Source: Delftia tsuruhatensis NBRC 16741
GTDB lineage: Bacteria; Pseudomonadota; Gammaproteobacteria; Burkholderiales; Burkholderiaceae_C
Length of the DNA stretch: 64,000 nucleotides
Assembly: GCF_001571325.1 (NCBI RefSeq)
Contig: NZ_BCTO01000012.1
Location: 19,335 to 83,334 of the forward strand
Direction: 5' to 3'
Shown: positions 49,157 through 60,108 of the stretch, piece after piece
Numbering within the stretch: the stretch's first letter is position 1
How the letters are laid out: the number at the start of each line of letters is the position of its first letter
The notes under the pieces: model-generated
Databases searched by the model: none
What the model was told of the DNA's origin: nothing
Seen by the model: only the letters and a program-made list of their open reading frames with translations
Position numbers and translations under genes: made by a program

Positions 49157-50413
49157 ATGAACGATCGATACCCGACGGGCCTGCGAGCCCTGCCTGCAGG
49201 CCTGTCATTGCTGCTGGCCGCAGCCCTGTCCTGCATGGCCGTCCCGGCGTCTGCCAAGCCGCAGCCACCGGCGAAGAACACGGCCAAGAGCGGCGCGAAG
49301 GCCCCCGCCAAGCCTGCGGCCAAGGCAGCTGCGAGGCCGACAGGCAAGACCGCCGTCAAATCCAAGGGCAAGCCGGCACCTGCCACCACCCGCAGCGCAC
49401 CTGCCAAGGCGGCCGCCGCTGCAGGCGTGGTGGGCGGCGCTGCCGCAGCGGGGGCTGCAGCTGCAGCCGCAGGTGGCGGCGCGTCCAAGGGTGAGTCCGG
49501 CCTGAGCGCTGCCGAGCTTGCAGCGCTGCAGCAGCATGCCGAGCAGGGCGAGGCCAGCGCCCAGTACGCGCTGGGCTCGCTGTACAAGCGCGGCCAGGGC
49601 GTTGCCCTGGATGCGGAGACTGCCGCCCGGTGGTATGAGAAATCGGCCCAGCAAGGCTATGCGCCGGCTCAGTCCGACCTGGGTTTGATGTACGCCAATG
49701 GCCGTGGCGTGGTGCGCGACGATGCGCAGGCCGTGCAGTGGTATCGCAAGGCGGCCGAGCAGGGTGACGCCGTGGCACAGAACAACCTGGGCCTGATGCT
49801 GGCCGAGGGGCGCGGAGCCGCCAAGGATCCCGTCCAGGCCGTGCAATGGTTCCAGCGCTCGGCCGAACAGGGGGAGGCGGCCGGCCAGTACAGCCTGGGC
49901 GTGATGTATGCCACGGGCCGGGGCGTGGCCGAGGATGTGGCGCAGGCGCTGCGCTGGTTCGTGGCGGCGGCAGGCCAGGGCCATGTCGATGCGCAATTCA
50001 ACGCCGGCATGCTCTATGCCGAGGGTGGCGTGGTCGATCGCGACATGGCGCAGGCCGCACACTGGCTGGAGAAGGCGGCCGAGCAGGGCAGTGCCGCAGC
50101 CCAGTCCAACCTGGGCGTTCTGTATGCCAATGGCCAGGGCGTGCCTGCCAGCGACAAGCAGGCCGCGCGCTGGCTGGAGCGTGCCGCCCAGCAGGGCGAC
50201 GCGCTGGCGCAGTCCAATCTGGCCAGCCTCTATTCCTCGGGCAAGGGCGTGGAGCGCAGCCCGTCGCAGGCCTATTTCTGGATGCTGCTGGCAGCGGGCA
50301 AGGACAGCTCTCTGGCGGCCAAGCGCGACAGCATGGCCCAGCCGCTGAGCGCGGCAGAGCGCGCACGTGCGGAGCGGCAGGCGGCGGCCTGGAAGGCCAA
50401 ACCCGCTCCCTGA
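49157..50413 (+). CDS. Secreted Sel1-repeat protein
   Basis: 418 residues. A signal peptide (LPAGLSLLLAAALSCMAVPASA) is followed by a Lys/Ala/Pro-rich linker (about 35-85) and an Ala/Gly run (about 88-110). Seven Sel1/TPR-like repeats follow at about 123-378, each about 36 residues, of the form QGxAxAQxxLGxxYxxGxGVxxDxxxAxxW. The lysine-rich linker may bind nucleic acid or the cell wall. Sel1 proteins usually scaffold protein complexes in the periplasm; the partner is unknown. It is divergent from the LysR gene and ends at a two-way terminator. Confidence 0.92.
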   Translation: MNDRYPTGLRALPAGLSLLLAAALSCMAVPASAKPQPPAKNTAKSGAKAPAKPAAKAAARPTGKTAVKSKGKPAPATTRSAPAKAAAAAGVVGGAAAAGAAAAAAGGGASKGESGLSAAELAALQQHAEQGEASAQYALGSLYKRGQGVALDAETAARWYEKSAQQGYAPAQSDLGLMYANGRGVVRDDAQAVQWYRKAAEQGDAVAQNNLGLMLAEGRGAAKDPVQAVQWFQRSAEQGEAAGQYSLGVMYATGRGVAEDVAQALRWFVAAAGQGHVDAQFNAGMLYAEGGVVDRDMAQAAHWLEKAAEQGSAAAQSNLGVLYANGQGVPASDKQAARWLERAAQQGDALAQSNLASLYSSGKGVERSPSQAYFWMLLAAGKDSSLAAKRDSMAQPLSAAERARAERQAAAWKAKPAP

Positions 50414-50436
50414 GCCCTGTTGAGGATGCACCAATG

Positions 50437-50465
50437 AAAAACGCCTCGGAAGAGGCGTTTTTTTT
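50437..50465. terminator. Bidirectional terminator between the Sel1 gene and dnaJ
   Basis: AAAAACGCCTC / GAGGCGTTTTT stem with a 4-nt loop and T8 on the plus side. Confidence 0.92.
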
Positions 50466-50483
50466 GGGGGGCTCAGTGCTGCA

Positions 50484-51623
50484 TCAGCTGAAGAAGCTCT
50501 TGAGCCTGTCGGTCCAGCTCTCGCCGCTGGGCGAATGCTTGGCGCCGCCCTTCTTGAGCGATTCCTCCAGCTCGCGCAGCAGCTTGCGCTGGTACTCGGT
50601 CAGCTTGACGGGCGTCTCGACCACGATGTGGCAGTACAGGTCACCGGGGTAGCTGGAGCGCACGCCCTTGATGCCCTTGCCGCGCAGGCGGAACTGCTTG
50701 CCGGCCTGGGTGCCTTCGGGGATGTCGATGGCCGCCTTGCCCGAGAGGGTGGGTACCTCGATCTCGCCACCCAGCGCCGCCGTGATGAAGCTCACGGGCA
50801 CGTTGCAGTGCAGATCGTCGCCATCGCGCTCGAAGATGTCGTGGTCCTTGATGCGGATCTCGATGTAGAGATCGCCTGCAGGCCCGCCATTGGTGCCGGG
50901 TTCGCCATTGCCCGAGGAGCGGATGCGCATGCCGTCGTCGATGCCTGCGGGAATCTTCACTTCCAGCGTCTTCTGGCGCTTGACCTTGCCCTGGCCGCCG
51001 CAGCTGGTGCAGGGTTCGGGAATGATCTTGCCGGTGCCTCGGCAGTGCGGGCAGGTCTGCTGCACGCTGAAGAAGCCCTGGCGCATCTGCACGCTGCCCA
51101 TGCCGTTGCAGGTGGTGCAGGTCTTGGCGCTGGTGCCGGGCTTGGCGCCGCTGCCGTGGCAGGTGTCGCAGCTGTCCCAGCTGGGGATACGTATCTGCGC
51201 ATCCTTGCCGTGGGCCGCCTCTTCCAGCGTGATCTCCATGGCATAGCTGAGGTCGTTGCCACGGTAGACCTGGCGGCCGCCACCTGCGCCGCCGCGCCGC
51301 CCGCCCTGGTTGAACATGTCGCCGAAGATGTCGCCAAAGGCCTCGGCAAAGCCGCCAAAGCCTTCCGCGCCGCCGCCCATGCCGCGGTTGGGGTCCACGC
51401 CTGCGTGGCCGTACTGATCGTAGGCCGCGCGTTTGTTGCTGTCGGAGAGCATCTCGTAGGCCTCCTTGGCCTCCTTGAATTTCTCTTCCGCCTCGCGTGC
51501 GGCATCCCCCTGGTTGCGGTCAGGGTGGTACTTCATCGCCAGCTTGCGATAAGCCTTCTTGATGTCGTCGTCCGAGGCGTTCTTGGCAACGCCGAGGACC
51601 TCGTAAAAATCGCGTTTGGACAT
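50484..51623 (-). CDS. dnaJ: Chaperone DnaJ
   Basis: Hsp40 co-chaperone that feeds substrates to DnaK and triggers its ATPase. The J domain (residues 1-70) has the HPD motif in [10 protein letters not shown] Gly/Phe-rich region follows ([24 protein letters not shown]). Four zinc-finger CxxCxGxG repeats ([32 protein letters not shown]) are intact. Length 379 residues, a full type I DnaJ. It follows dnaK by 100 nt on the same strand. Confidence 0.98.
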   Translation of the reverse strand: MSKRDFYEVLGVAKNASDDDIKKAYRKLAMKYHPDRNQGDAAREAEEKFKEAKEAYEMLSDSNKRAAYDQYGHAGVDPNRGMGGGAEGFGGFAEAFGDIFGDMFNQGGRRGGAGGGRQVYRGNDLSYAMEITLEEAAHGKDAQIRIPSWDSCDTCHGSGAKPGTSAKTCTTCNGMGSVQMRQGFFSVQQTCPHCRGTGKIIPEPCTSCGGQGKVKRQKTLEVKIPAGIDDGMRIRSSGNGEPGTNGGPAGDLYIEIRIKDHDIFERDGDDLHCNVPVSFITAALGGEIEVPTLSGKAAIDIPEGTQAGKQFRLRGKGIKGVRSSYPGDLYCHIVVETPVKLTEYQRKLLRELEESLKKGGAKHSPSGESWTDRLKSFFS

Positions 51624-51723
51624 GGTGTTTGCTAGCCAGTCAGTGAGAACAGGAACGCCGCGTCAGCCCCTTGGCAGGGCCGAGCGCGGCGGCAAGCGGT
51701 CGTCAAGGGACCACGCGCTGGGT

Positions 51724-53673
<1,950 letters not shown>

Positions 53674-53717
53674 TTTGAGTTCTCTCCGCGTTCTGTGAAA
53701 TGTTTGAATGACTGCTA

Positions 53718-53745
53718 ACTTGTGGCCGGCTCGCGCAGCTTCAAG
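53718..53745 (-). promoter_or_regulatory. Sigma-32-like promoter for dnaK
   Basis: On the minus strand: CTTGAA (53745-53740), 14 nt, CCACAAGT (53725-53718). This compares with the heat-shock consensus CTTGAAA - 13 to 15 nt - CCCCATNT. The -10 match is partial. The -35 overlaps a small hairpin (AAGGGG/CCCCTT). Confidence 0.5.
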
Positions 53746-53787
53746 GGGCTTGTCCCCTTTTTTGTCAGTGCTGCCGTGAGTGCCCGC

Positions 53788-54333
53788 TTACTGGGGCTGG
53801 GCCACGGTCACGAGGGCCGGGCGCAGGATGCGGTCGGCGATCAGGTAGCCCTTTTGCAGCACCGACACCACGGTGTTGGCTTCCTGCTGTGCAGGCACCA
53901 TGCTGATCGCCTGGTGCAGGTTGGGGTCGAATTTCTCGCCGGCAGCCGGATTGATGGTCACGACCTTGTTGCGTTCAAGGGCCGAGGTCAGCTGGCGCAG
54001 CGTGGCGTCGGCGCCTTCGCGCAGCTGTTCCGGCGTGGCCTGTTGAATGGCCAGGGCGGCATCCAGGCTGTCGCAGACAGGCAGAAGGCTTTCGGCAAAG
54101 CTCTCGATGCCGAATTTGCGCGCCTTGGAGACTTCGTCTTCCGCGCGGCGGCGCACATTCTCGGCCTCGGCCTTGGCGCGCAGGAACTGGTCTGCCAGCT
54201 CGGCGCTCTTGGCCTTGAGTTCGGCCAGCTCGGCCTGCAGGCGCTGCAGCTCGTCAGCTGCATTGGCCGCCATGGCGGCTTCGATTTCTTCCGGGGCTGC
54301 GTCTTGCAAGGGGTTGGAGTTTTGTTCAGACAT
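53788..54333 (-). CDS. grpE: Nucleotide-exchange factor GrpE
   Basis: Releases ADP from DnaK. The N-terminal coiled coil is at residues 12-70 ([45 protein letters not shown]). [35 protein letters not shown] and [41 protein letters not shown] are signature segments. Length 181 residues. It is the first gene of the grpE-dnaK-dnaJ unit with a heat-shock-like promoter upstream. Confidence 0.97.
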   Translation of the reverse strand: MSEQNSNPLQDAAPEEIEAAMAANAADELQRLQAELAELKAKSAELADQFLRAKAEAENVRRRAEDEVSKARKFGIESFAESLLPVCDSLDAALAIQQATPEQLREGADATLRQLTSALERNKVVTINPAAGEKFDPNLHQAISMVPAQQEANTVVSVLQKGYLIADRILRPALVTVAQPQ

Positions 54334-54405
54334 GGATAGAGACTTCAGCTACAAAACAAAGCGGTCGCCAGACTGGAGGCCAGGCGATTGCACGATCTTG
54401 AATCG

Positions 54406-54434
54406 AGATGCGAGCGGATCGGTGTATTTTCAAG
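54406..54434 (-). promoter_or_regulatory. Sigma-32-like promoter for grpE
   Basis: On the minus strand: CTTGAA (54434-54429), 15 nt, TCGCATCT (54413-54406), a fair match to the heat-shock consensus CTTGAAA ... CCCCATNT. Its start would give a leader of about 65 nt. Confidence 0.6.
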
Positions 54435-54539
54435 GGCTTTGTGCATGTGCATCCGCGCGGCAGAGGTACACGGTGAGGGCAAAAGCCGGGCGACGGGGCA
54501 AAAGCCCCACACAGATCCGGGGTCTCGGGCAGTGCGAAG

Positions 54540-54569
54540 TGTACAGATGGAAGAGGGCTGCGCTAGAAT
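54540..54569 (+). promoter_or_regulatory. Promoter of the rpsF operon
   Basis: TGTACA (54540-54545), 18 nt, TAGAAT (54564-54569). Predicted start near 54576, about 60 nt before rpsF. Confidence 0.6.
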
Positions 54570-54584
54570 CCAATGCTTTGCCTT

Positions 54585-54614
54585 GCCGCACCGCTACAAG
54601 ACGCAGTGGGCGGC
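54585..54614 (+). promoter_or_regulatory. Hairpin in the rpsF leader, possible S6:S18 site
   Basis: GCCGC (54585-54589) pairs with GCGGC (54610-54614). After one bulged A, CCGCT (54591-54595) pairs with AGTGG (54605-54609), one pair being G-U; the loop is 9 nt. A CCG-containing leader hairpin that binds the S6:S18 complex is known in other bacteria; equivalence here is inference. Confidence 0.4.
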
Positions 54615-54635
54615 GTTTTCCCAAAAGGAGTCGAT

Positions 54636-54998
54636 ATGCGTCATTACGAAATCGTTTTGTTGATCCACCCGGATCAGAGCGAGCAGGTTCCCGCCATGCT
54701 GGAACGCTACAAGGGCATGATCACCGCTGGCGGTGGCAAGGTCCATCGCGAAGAAGACTGGGGCCGTCGCCAACTGGCTTACATGATCAACAAGCTCGCC
54801 AAGGCCCACTACCTGTGCCTGAACATCGAAGCCGACCAGGCTGTGATGGCTGAGCTGGAGCATGCCTTCAAGTTCAACGATGCCGTGCTGCGTCACCTGA
54901 CGGTTCAGAAGAAGAAGGCCGATACGGCTCCTTCCTCGATGATGAAGACCGTCGAGCGTGAAGAGGCCCGCAAGGCCAGCCAGACCGAACAGGCCTGA
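54636..54998 (+). CDS. rpsF: 30S ribosomal protein S6
   Basis: [25 protein letters not shown] is the S6 start. [35 protein letters not shown] is characteristic. Length 120 residues. An AAGGAG site lies 6 nt upstream. First gene of rpsF-priB-rpsR-rplI, the standard order. S6 and S18 form a pair in the 30S platform. Confidence 0.98.
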   Translation: MRHYEIVLLIHPDQSEQVPAMLERYKGMITAGGGKVHREEDWGRRQLAYMINKLAKAHYLCLNIEADQAVMAELEHAFKFNDAVLRHLTVQKKKADTAPSSMMKTVEREEARKASQTEQA

Positions 54999-55024
54999 GC
55001 CCAGCCCTGTCAGAACCTGAAGGA

Positions 55025-55315
55025 GTGGAGAACCACGTTGTACTGACGGCCGCCATCGCAGAGCTTCAAGCACTGCGCTACACGCCGGCAGGGCTGCCAG
55101 CCCTTGAACTGCGACTCGAGCATGCGTCGCGGCAGAAAGAGGCGGGAGGCGAGCGCAGCGTGACGGCATCTGTCAAGGCGGTGGCCTTTGGCGCGCTGGC
55201 TGAAAAGCTGGCCCGCCAGGCGCTCGGCAGCCAGTGGAAGTTCCAAGGCTTCCTGGCAACGCCCCGCAACGGCAAATTGCTGGTTCTTCACATCCAGGAC
55301 ATTCAACAAAACTAA
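55025..55315 (+). CDS. priB: Primosomal replication protein N (PriB)
   Basis: Single-stranded DNA-binding OB-fold protein of the replication-restart primosome. MENHVVLTAAIAELQALRYTPAGLPALELRLEH aligns with E. coli PriB from its first residue. GSQWKFQGFLATPRNGKLLVLHIQDI closes the fold. Length 96 residues. It starts with GTG; the AAGGAG Shine-Dalgarno (55019-55024) ends immediately before that codon, an odd spacing of 0 nt, so translation may depend on coupling to rpsF, 26 nt upstream. Confidence 0.95.
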   Translation: MENHVVLTAAIAELQALRYTPAGLPALELRLEHASRQKEAGGERSVTASVKAVAFGALAEKLARQALGSQWKFQGFLATPRNGKLLVLHIQDIQQN

Positions 55316-55333
55316 TTTTCAAGAGGTCCAGAA

Positions 55334-55615
55334 ATGGCCACGTTCAAGAAATTCAACAAGGACAAGCGCCCCAAGCGCAACACGCAGTCGCTGCTGTTCA
55401 AGCGCAAGCGCTTCTGCCGCTTCACCGTCGCCGGCGTCGAAGAAATCGACTACAAGGATGTGGACACCCTGCGTGACTTCATCGGTGAAAACGGCAAGAT
55501 CGTCCCCGCTCGCCTGACCGGCACGCGCGCCATCTACCAGCGTCAGTTGAACACTGCCATCAAGCGCGCCCGCTTCCTGGCTCTGGTTCCTTACTCTGAC
55601 CAGCACAAGATCTAA
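55334..55615 (+). CDS. rpsR: 30S ribosomal protein S18
   Basis: A 93-residue basic ribosomal protein. [40 protein letters not shown] is characteristic, as is the C-terminal [19 protein letters not shown]. It is 18 nt downstream of priB and 12 nt upstream of rplI. Partner of S6. Confidence 0.98.
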   Translation: MATFKKFNKDKRPKRNTQSLLFKRKRFCRFTVAGVEEIDYKDVDTLRDFIGENGKIVPARLTGTRAIYQRQLNTAIKRARFLALVPYSDQHKI

Positions 55616-55627
55616 GGAATACAACCC

Positions 55628-56080
55628 ATGCAAGTCATTCTGCTCGACAAGGTTGTGAACCTCGGTGGCCTCGGCGATATCGTCAAGGTCAAGGACGGCT
55701 ACGCCCGCAACTTCCTGATCCCCACGGGCGCTGCCCGTCGCGCCACGGCTTCCGCCAAGGCCGAGTTCGAAGCCAAGCGCGCCGAACTGGAAAAGCAAGC
55801 GGCTGAAAAGCTGGCTGCTGCCCAGCAACTGGGCGAAAAGCTCAACGGCGTGAACGTCAAGCTGACCCAGAAGGCTGGCGTTGACGGCCGCCTGTTCGGT
55901 TCGGTGACCAATGCCGACATCGCCGAAGAACTGACCAAGGCCGGCTTCGCCGTTGCCAAGTCGCAAGTTCGCCTGGTCAACGGTCCCATCAAGACCGTGG
56001 GCGACGCCACCGTGGTCGTGGCACTGCACACCGACGTCAGCGTCGAAGTGTCGGTGTCGGTCTACGGCGACCACTCCTGA
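55628..56080 (+). CDS. rplI: 50S ribosomal protein L9
   Basis: [32 protein letters not shown] is the L9 signature. A long helix ([26 protein letters not shown]) links to the C-terminal rRNA-binding domain. Length 150 residues. Last gene of the operon, followed by a UUCG-loop terminator. Confidence 0.98.
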   Translation: MQVILLDKVVNLGGLGDIVKVKDGYARNFLIPTGAARRATASAKAEFEAKRAELEKQAAEKLAAAQQLGEKLNGVNVKLTQKAGVDGRLFGSVTNADIAEELTKAGFAVAKSQVRLVNGPIKTVGDATVVVALHTDVSVEVSVSVYGDHS

Positions 56081-56103
56081 TCCGAGGCTTGTCCCGTATC
56101 ACC

Positions 56104-56129
56104 AAAAAGCCGCCTTCGGGCGGCTTTTT
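56104..56129 (+). terminator. Terminator after rplI
   Basis: AAAAAGCCGCC-TTCG-GGCGGCTTTTT, an 11-bp stem with a stable UUCG tetraloop. Confidence 0.95.
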
Positions 56130-56212
56130 GCTTTGCCGCGCCCGGGTGATGACGCCGGGTGGCGCGGCCTTTTGCCAGCCGCTACGATGGCGGGCTCATC
56201 TCCAGGAATTCC

Positions 56213-57649
56213 ATGTCGTCCGTAATGCCCCCGCTCGATCTCGATGATGCGTTCGCACCGCTGCTGCCCGCTGGCGACCAGCAGGTCGCGCAGTTGCGCG
56301 TGCCGCCGCATTCGATGGAGTCCGAGTCCAGCGTGCTGGGTGGCCTGCTTCTGGACAACAGTGCCTGGGACCGCGTGGGCGATCTGCTGGTGGATGGTGA
56401 TTTCTACCGCCATGAGCACAAGCTGATTTACGAGGCCATCGGCAAGCTGATCAATGCCAGCAAGCCGGCCGACGTGATCACGGTGTACGAGCATTTGCAG
56501 GGCATGGGCAAGGCCGAGGAAATTGGCGGCCTGCTGTACCTGAACCAGCTGGCGCAGTACGTGCCCAGTGCCACCAACATCCGGCGCTACGCGGAGATCG
56601 TGCGCGAGCGCTCCATCCTGCGCAAGCTGGTGACGGCCAGTGATGACATCGCCACCAATGCCTTCAATCCGCAGGGCAAGACGGTGGACCGCATCCTTGA
56701 CGAGGCCGAGCAGAAGATCCTGGCCATCGGTGAGGAGGGGGCGCGCAACAAGCAGGGCTTCCAGTCGCTCGACACGCTGGTGGTGGACCTGCTGGACCGT
56801 GTCCAGGAGATGGCCGACAACCCCATGGACGTGACCGGCGTGCCCACGGGCTTTGTCGATCTGGACCGCATGACCAGTGGCCTGCAGGCTGGCGACCTGG
56901 TGGTGCTGGCCGCACGCCCCTCGATGGGCAAGACCTCGTTTGCGGTGAATATCGCCGAGCACGTGGCGCTCAACGAAGGCCTGCCGGTCGCCATTTTCTC
57001 CATGGAAATGGGCGCAGCCCAGCTGGCGGTGCGTATCGTCGGCTCCATCGGCCGCGTCAACCAGGGCAATCTGCGCACGGGCAAGCTCAACGATGACGAG
57101 TGGCCGCGCCTGACGGAGGCCATCGAGCGGCTGCGCACGGTGTCCCTGCACATCGACGAGACACCGGGCCTGTCCCCCACGGAGCTGCGCGCCAATGCGC
57201 GGCGCCTGGCGCGCACCTGTGGCAAGCTGGGCCTGATCGTGGTGGACTATCTGCAGCTGATGAGCGGCTCGGGTTCGGCCGCCAGTTCCGACAACCGTGC
57301 GACCGAGCTGGGCGAGATTTCGCGAGGCTTGAAGATGCTGGCCAAGGAGTTGCAGTGCCCGGTGATTGCCCTGTCCCAGCTCAACCGTTCGGTGGAGCAG
57401 CGCACCGACAAGCGCCCCATGATGTCCGACCTGCGCGAATCGGGCGCCATCGAGCAGGATGCCGACATCATCATGTTCATCTACCGCGATGACTACTACA
57501 ACAAGGACAGCAAGGAGCCCAACATCGCCGAAGTCATCATCGGCAAGCAGCGTAACGGCCCGACCGGCACGGTCAAGCTGTTCTTCCAGAAAAACCAGAC
57601 GCGCTTCGAGAACCTGGCCGTGGGCTACGGTGGTGGCGACGAGTACTGA
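56213..57649 (+). CDS. dnaB: Replicative DNA helicase
   Basis: Hexameric 5'-3' helicase at the replication fork. The N-terminal domain starts near RVPPHSMESESSVLGGLLLD. The RecA-like core has Walker A in ARPSMGKTSFAVNIA, GLIVVDYLQLM (Walker B), the H3 region and the arginine finger near DKRPMMSDLRESGAIEQDADIIMF. Length 478 residues from the ATG at 56213, which has an AGGAA site. Place after rplI is standard in betaproteobacteria. The frame opens 54 nt earlier, not used. Confidence 0.98.
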   Translation: MSSVMPPLDLDDAFAPLLPAGDQQVAQLRVPPHSMESESSVLGGLLLDNSAWDRVGDLLVDGDFYRHEHKLIYEAIGKLINASKPADVITVYEHLQGMGKAEEIGGLLYLNQLAQYVPSATNIRRYAEIVRERSILRKLVTASDDIATNAFNPQGKTVDRILDEAEQKILAIGEEGARNKQGFQSLDTLVVDLLDRVQEMADNPMDVTGVPTGFVDLDRMTSGLQAGDLVVLAARPSMGKTSFAVNIAEHVALNEGLPVAIFSMEMGAAQLAVRIVGSIGRVNQGNLRTGKLNDDEWPRLTEAIERLRTVSLHIDETPGLSPTELRANARRLARTCGKLGLIVVDYLQLMSGSGSAASSDNRATELGEISRGLKMLAKELQCPVIALSQLNRSVEQRTDKRPMMSDLRESGAIEQDADIIMFIYRDDYYNKDSKEPNIAEVIIGKQRNGPTGTVKLFFQKNQTRFENLAVGYGGGDEY

Positions 57650-57679
57650 TTGCAGCGCTTGGCTTTCAGGCTTTCCATG

Positions 57680-57711
57680 AAAAACGGCCCCGAGGGGCCG
57701 TTTGGTTTTTT
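57680..57711. terminator. Terminator after dnaB
   Basis: AAACGGCCCC / GGGGCCGTTT followed by GG and a run of T. Confidence 0.85.
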
Positions 57712-57724
57712 TGCAGTGGGCGGT

Positions 57725-58123
57725 CTATGTACGCCAGGCATGGATCAGCAGGCCTGCCACGCAGGCTCCGAGGATGGCGCAGGCCCAGGCCAGCCGCTGG
57801 GCGCCCGTGCGCAGCGCACCCACGGTGGCCACGATCTGGGCATTCTGCTCGGCCAGCTTCTCGATCAGTTCCAGCGACTGGCGCTGTGACTGCTCCAGCT
57901 GCGTGATGCGGGCTTCCTGGGCCTGGATCAGCAGCAGAGCCTGTTCGCCAGCCGAGCGCGGAGCTGCCAGCGGCTCGCCGGCTGCAGCCGGCGGCTCGCC
58001 GACCGCCTGCTCCGCATCCTTTTTGCGCAGCAGGCTCTTGGCTGCCTTGACGACCTGGGGGGTGGCCTCGATGACATCGCCCCAGGGCACCAGCTTCAGC
58101 GCCGTGATCCAGCTGATCGCCAT
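57725..58123 (-). CDS. Small coiled-coil membrane protein, function unknown
   Basis: 132 residues. The N-terminal part (MAISWITALKLVPWGDVIEATPQVVKAAKSLL) resembles small proteins found beside phoH in Comamonadaceae. An Ala/Pro-rich linker is followed by a coiled coil (ALLLIQAQEARITQLEQSQRQSLELIEKLAEQNAQ). A C-terminal membrane helix (LAWACAILGACVAGLLIHAW) ends it. It follows the PhoH gene by 3 nt, so they share a transcript. No known function. Confidence 0.78.
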   Translation of the reverse strand: MAISWITALKLVPWGDVIEATPQVVKAAKSLLRKKDAEQAVGEPPAAAGEPLAAPRSAGEQALLLIQAQEARITQLEQSQRQSLELIEKLAEQNAQIVATVGALRTGAQRLAWACAILGACVAGLLIHAWRT

Positions 58124-58126
58124 GGC

Positions 58127-59932
58127 TTACAGCACCTCGCTGGCGAAGTCGGCCAGGCGCGAGCGTTCGCCGCGCGCCAGCGTGATGTGGCCGCTGTGGG
58201 GCCAGCCCTTGAAGCGGTCCACGGCGTAGGTCAGTCCCGACGATCCCTCGGTCAGGTAGGGCGTGTCGATCTGCGCCAGATTGCCCATGCAGATGATCTT
58301 GGTGCCGGGGCCGGCGCGCGTGATCAGGGTCTTCATCTGCTTGGGCGTCAGGTTCTGGGCCTCGTCGATGATGACGTACTTGTTCAGGAAGGTGCGGCCG
58401 CGCATGAAGTTCATGCTCTTGATCTTGATGCGGCTGCGGATCAGCTCGTTGGTGGCGGCGCGGCCCCATTCGCCGGCATTGCCGCCATCGCCCTTGGCCA
58501 GGAATTCGAGGTTGTCGTCGAGGGCGCCCATCCAGGGGCCCATCTTCTCTTCCTCGGTGCCGGGCAGGAAGCCGATGTCCTCGCCCACGCTGACCGTGGC
58601 GCGCGTCATGATGATCTCGGTGTAGCGGCGGTCGTCCAGCACCTGGGACAGGCCGGCGGCCAGGGCCAGCAGGGTCTTGCCCGTGCCGGCCGTGCCGGTC
58701 AGCGTGACCAGGTCGATGTCCGGGTTCATCAACAGGTTCATCGCGAAGTTCTGTTCGCGGTTGCGCGCCGTGACGCCCCAGACGGCGTACTTGGGATTGC
58801 CGAAGTCCTTGAGCGTCTTGAGCACGGCCGTCTTGTCGCGGATCTCGGTCACGCGCATGAACAGGCTGGGCTCGCCCGGTGCCTCGTGGTAGACGAACTG
58901 GTTGATCATCAGCTGGTCGACGATGGCGCCGCTGATGCGGTAGTAGGTGATGGCGCCTTCCTGCCAGCTTTCGACGTTCTTGCCGGCCTTGGCCCAGAAG
59001 TCCTGGGGCAGGGCCAGGGCGCCTGCGTACAGCAGGTCGCCGTCGTCCAGTACCTTGTCGTTCTGGTAGTCCTCGGCCGCAAGGCCCAGGGCGCGTGCCT
59101 TGACGCGCATGTTGATGTCCTTGGACACCAGCACGACTTCACGCTCGCTGAACTTCTTGCGCAGCGCGGCGACCACGCCCAGGATCTGGTTGTCCGCCTT
59201 GCCTTGGGGCAGGCTGTCGGGCAACGAGGTCTCCAGCGGTTCCGTCTGGAAATACAGCATGCCGGTGGCGCTGCGCTGGCCCGTGGCATTCAGCGGCAGG
59301 CCCTTGTCCAGCGTCTCGGAGGGCTGGGAGGCGACCAGTGAATCCAGCGTGCGGCTGACCTGGCGGCCGTTGCGCGCCACTTCGGTCATGCCCTTCTTGT
59401 GGCCGTCGAGCTCTTCCAGCACCACCATGGGCAGGAAGATGTCGTGCTCCTCGAAGCGGAACAGGCTGGTCGGGTCGTGCAGCAGCACGTTGGTGTCGAG
59501 CACGAACAGCGTCTTCGGGCCTGTGCGCGTGCGGCGTGGGCGAACCGGCGCTGCCAGCAGTGCTGCCGGCTTGGCTTCCGTGGCCGACCTGTTGGCCGAC
59601 CGGGCGCTGGACGGCGCTGCCGTTGCGTTGGAATTGTCGGTTGCGCGGCGCTGCCGATGGGCCGGGGCTGCAGTCGCGGGTGCAGGAGCCGGTGATGCGG
59701 CCTTGGTGTTGCGGCCGCGCGCCGGTGCGGGCTTTGCGGCTGTGGTGTTGGAGGCGGAGGCCGGGGCCGGGGCCGGTTTGCGCTTGCGTGGCGCGGCGGC
59801 AGCTACGGCCTCGACTGCATCGGGAAGATCGTCAGCGGGCAGGGGGTCTGCGTGCTGGGCACCGCGCACGGGAAGAAAGGCTTCGGGGGAGAGCTTGGCG
59901 GCACGGCGGCCGGGTGCGGGGGGCAGGGGCAT
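58127..59932 (-). CDS. PIN-domain PhoH-family ATPase (PhoH2 type)
   Basis: 601 residues. The first about 135 are a low-complexity Ala/Pro/Lys tail. A PIN ribonuclease domain follows from about 142 (LFVLDTNVLLHDP, then MVVLEELDGHKKG, and RVKARALGL with later acidic residues). The PhoH domain has Walker A LTGTAGTGKTLLALAAGL near 414 and Walker B YVIIDEAQNL; ITRAGPGTKIICMGNLAQID is characteristic. PhoH2 proteins combine RNA helicase and RNase activity. The family is often called phosphate-starvation-inducible, but no Pho box is visible here. Start is the ATG at 59932. Confidence 0.92.
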   Translation of the reverse strand: MPLPPAPGRRAAKLSPEAFLPVRGAQHADPLPADDLPDAVEAVAAAAPRKRKPAPAPASASNTTAAKPAPARGRNTKAASPAPAPATAAPAHRQRRATDNSNATAAPSSARSANRSATEAKPAALLAAPVRPRRTRTGPKTLFVLDTNVLLHDPTSLFRFEEHDIFLPMVVLEELDGHKKGMTEVARNGRQVSRTLDSLVASQPSETLDKGLPLNATGQRSATGMLYFQTEPLETSLPDSLPQGKADNQILGVVAALRKKFSEREVVLVSKDINMRVKARALGLAAEDYQNDKVLDDGDLLYAGALALPQDFWAKAGKNVESWQEGAITYYRISGAIVDQLMINQFVYHEAPGEPSLFMRVTEIRDKTAVLKTLKDFGNPKYAVWGVTARNREQNFAMNLLMNPDIDLVTLTGTAGTGKTLLALAAGLSQVLDDRRYTEIIMTRATVSVGEDIGFLPGTEEEKMGPWMGALDDNLEFLAKGDGGNAGEWGRAATNELIRSRIKIKSMNFMRGRTFLNKYVIIDEAQNLTPKQMKTLITRAGPGTKIICMGNLAQIDTPYLTEGSSGLTYAVDRFKGWPHSGHITLARGERSRLADFASEVL

Positions 59933-59961
59933 GGTGGACGAACCGTTCCTCAACAAGGATC

Positions 59962-59998
59962 AAAAAGCACAAAGCCGCCTGGAAACCGAGGCGGCTTT
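59962..59998 (-). terminator. Terminator after prxQ
   Basis: AAAGCCGCCT / AGGCGGCTTT, a 10-bp stem with an 8-nt loop, followed on the minus strand by GTGCTTTTTG. Confidence 0.75.
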
Positions 59999-60108
59999 GG
60001 AGGGGTGACAGGGAAAAGCGTCTTTGCTAAGAGGCATTGCCCCATTATGCATAGGCGGACGGCCTGAATATGTCGGCCGGCACTCTGTCACCTGTCGGAT
60101 TGTTGCTA

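Larger units (their letters stand above)
54334..54635. other. Divergent grpE/rpsF regulatory region
   Basis: 302 nt with a sigma-32-like promoter reading left to grpE (54406-54434), a sigma-70-type promoter reading right to rpsF (54540-54569), and a hairpin in the rpsF leader (54585-54614). No coding sequence is convincing. Confidence 0.6.
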
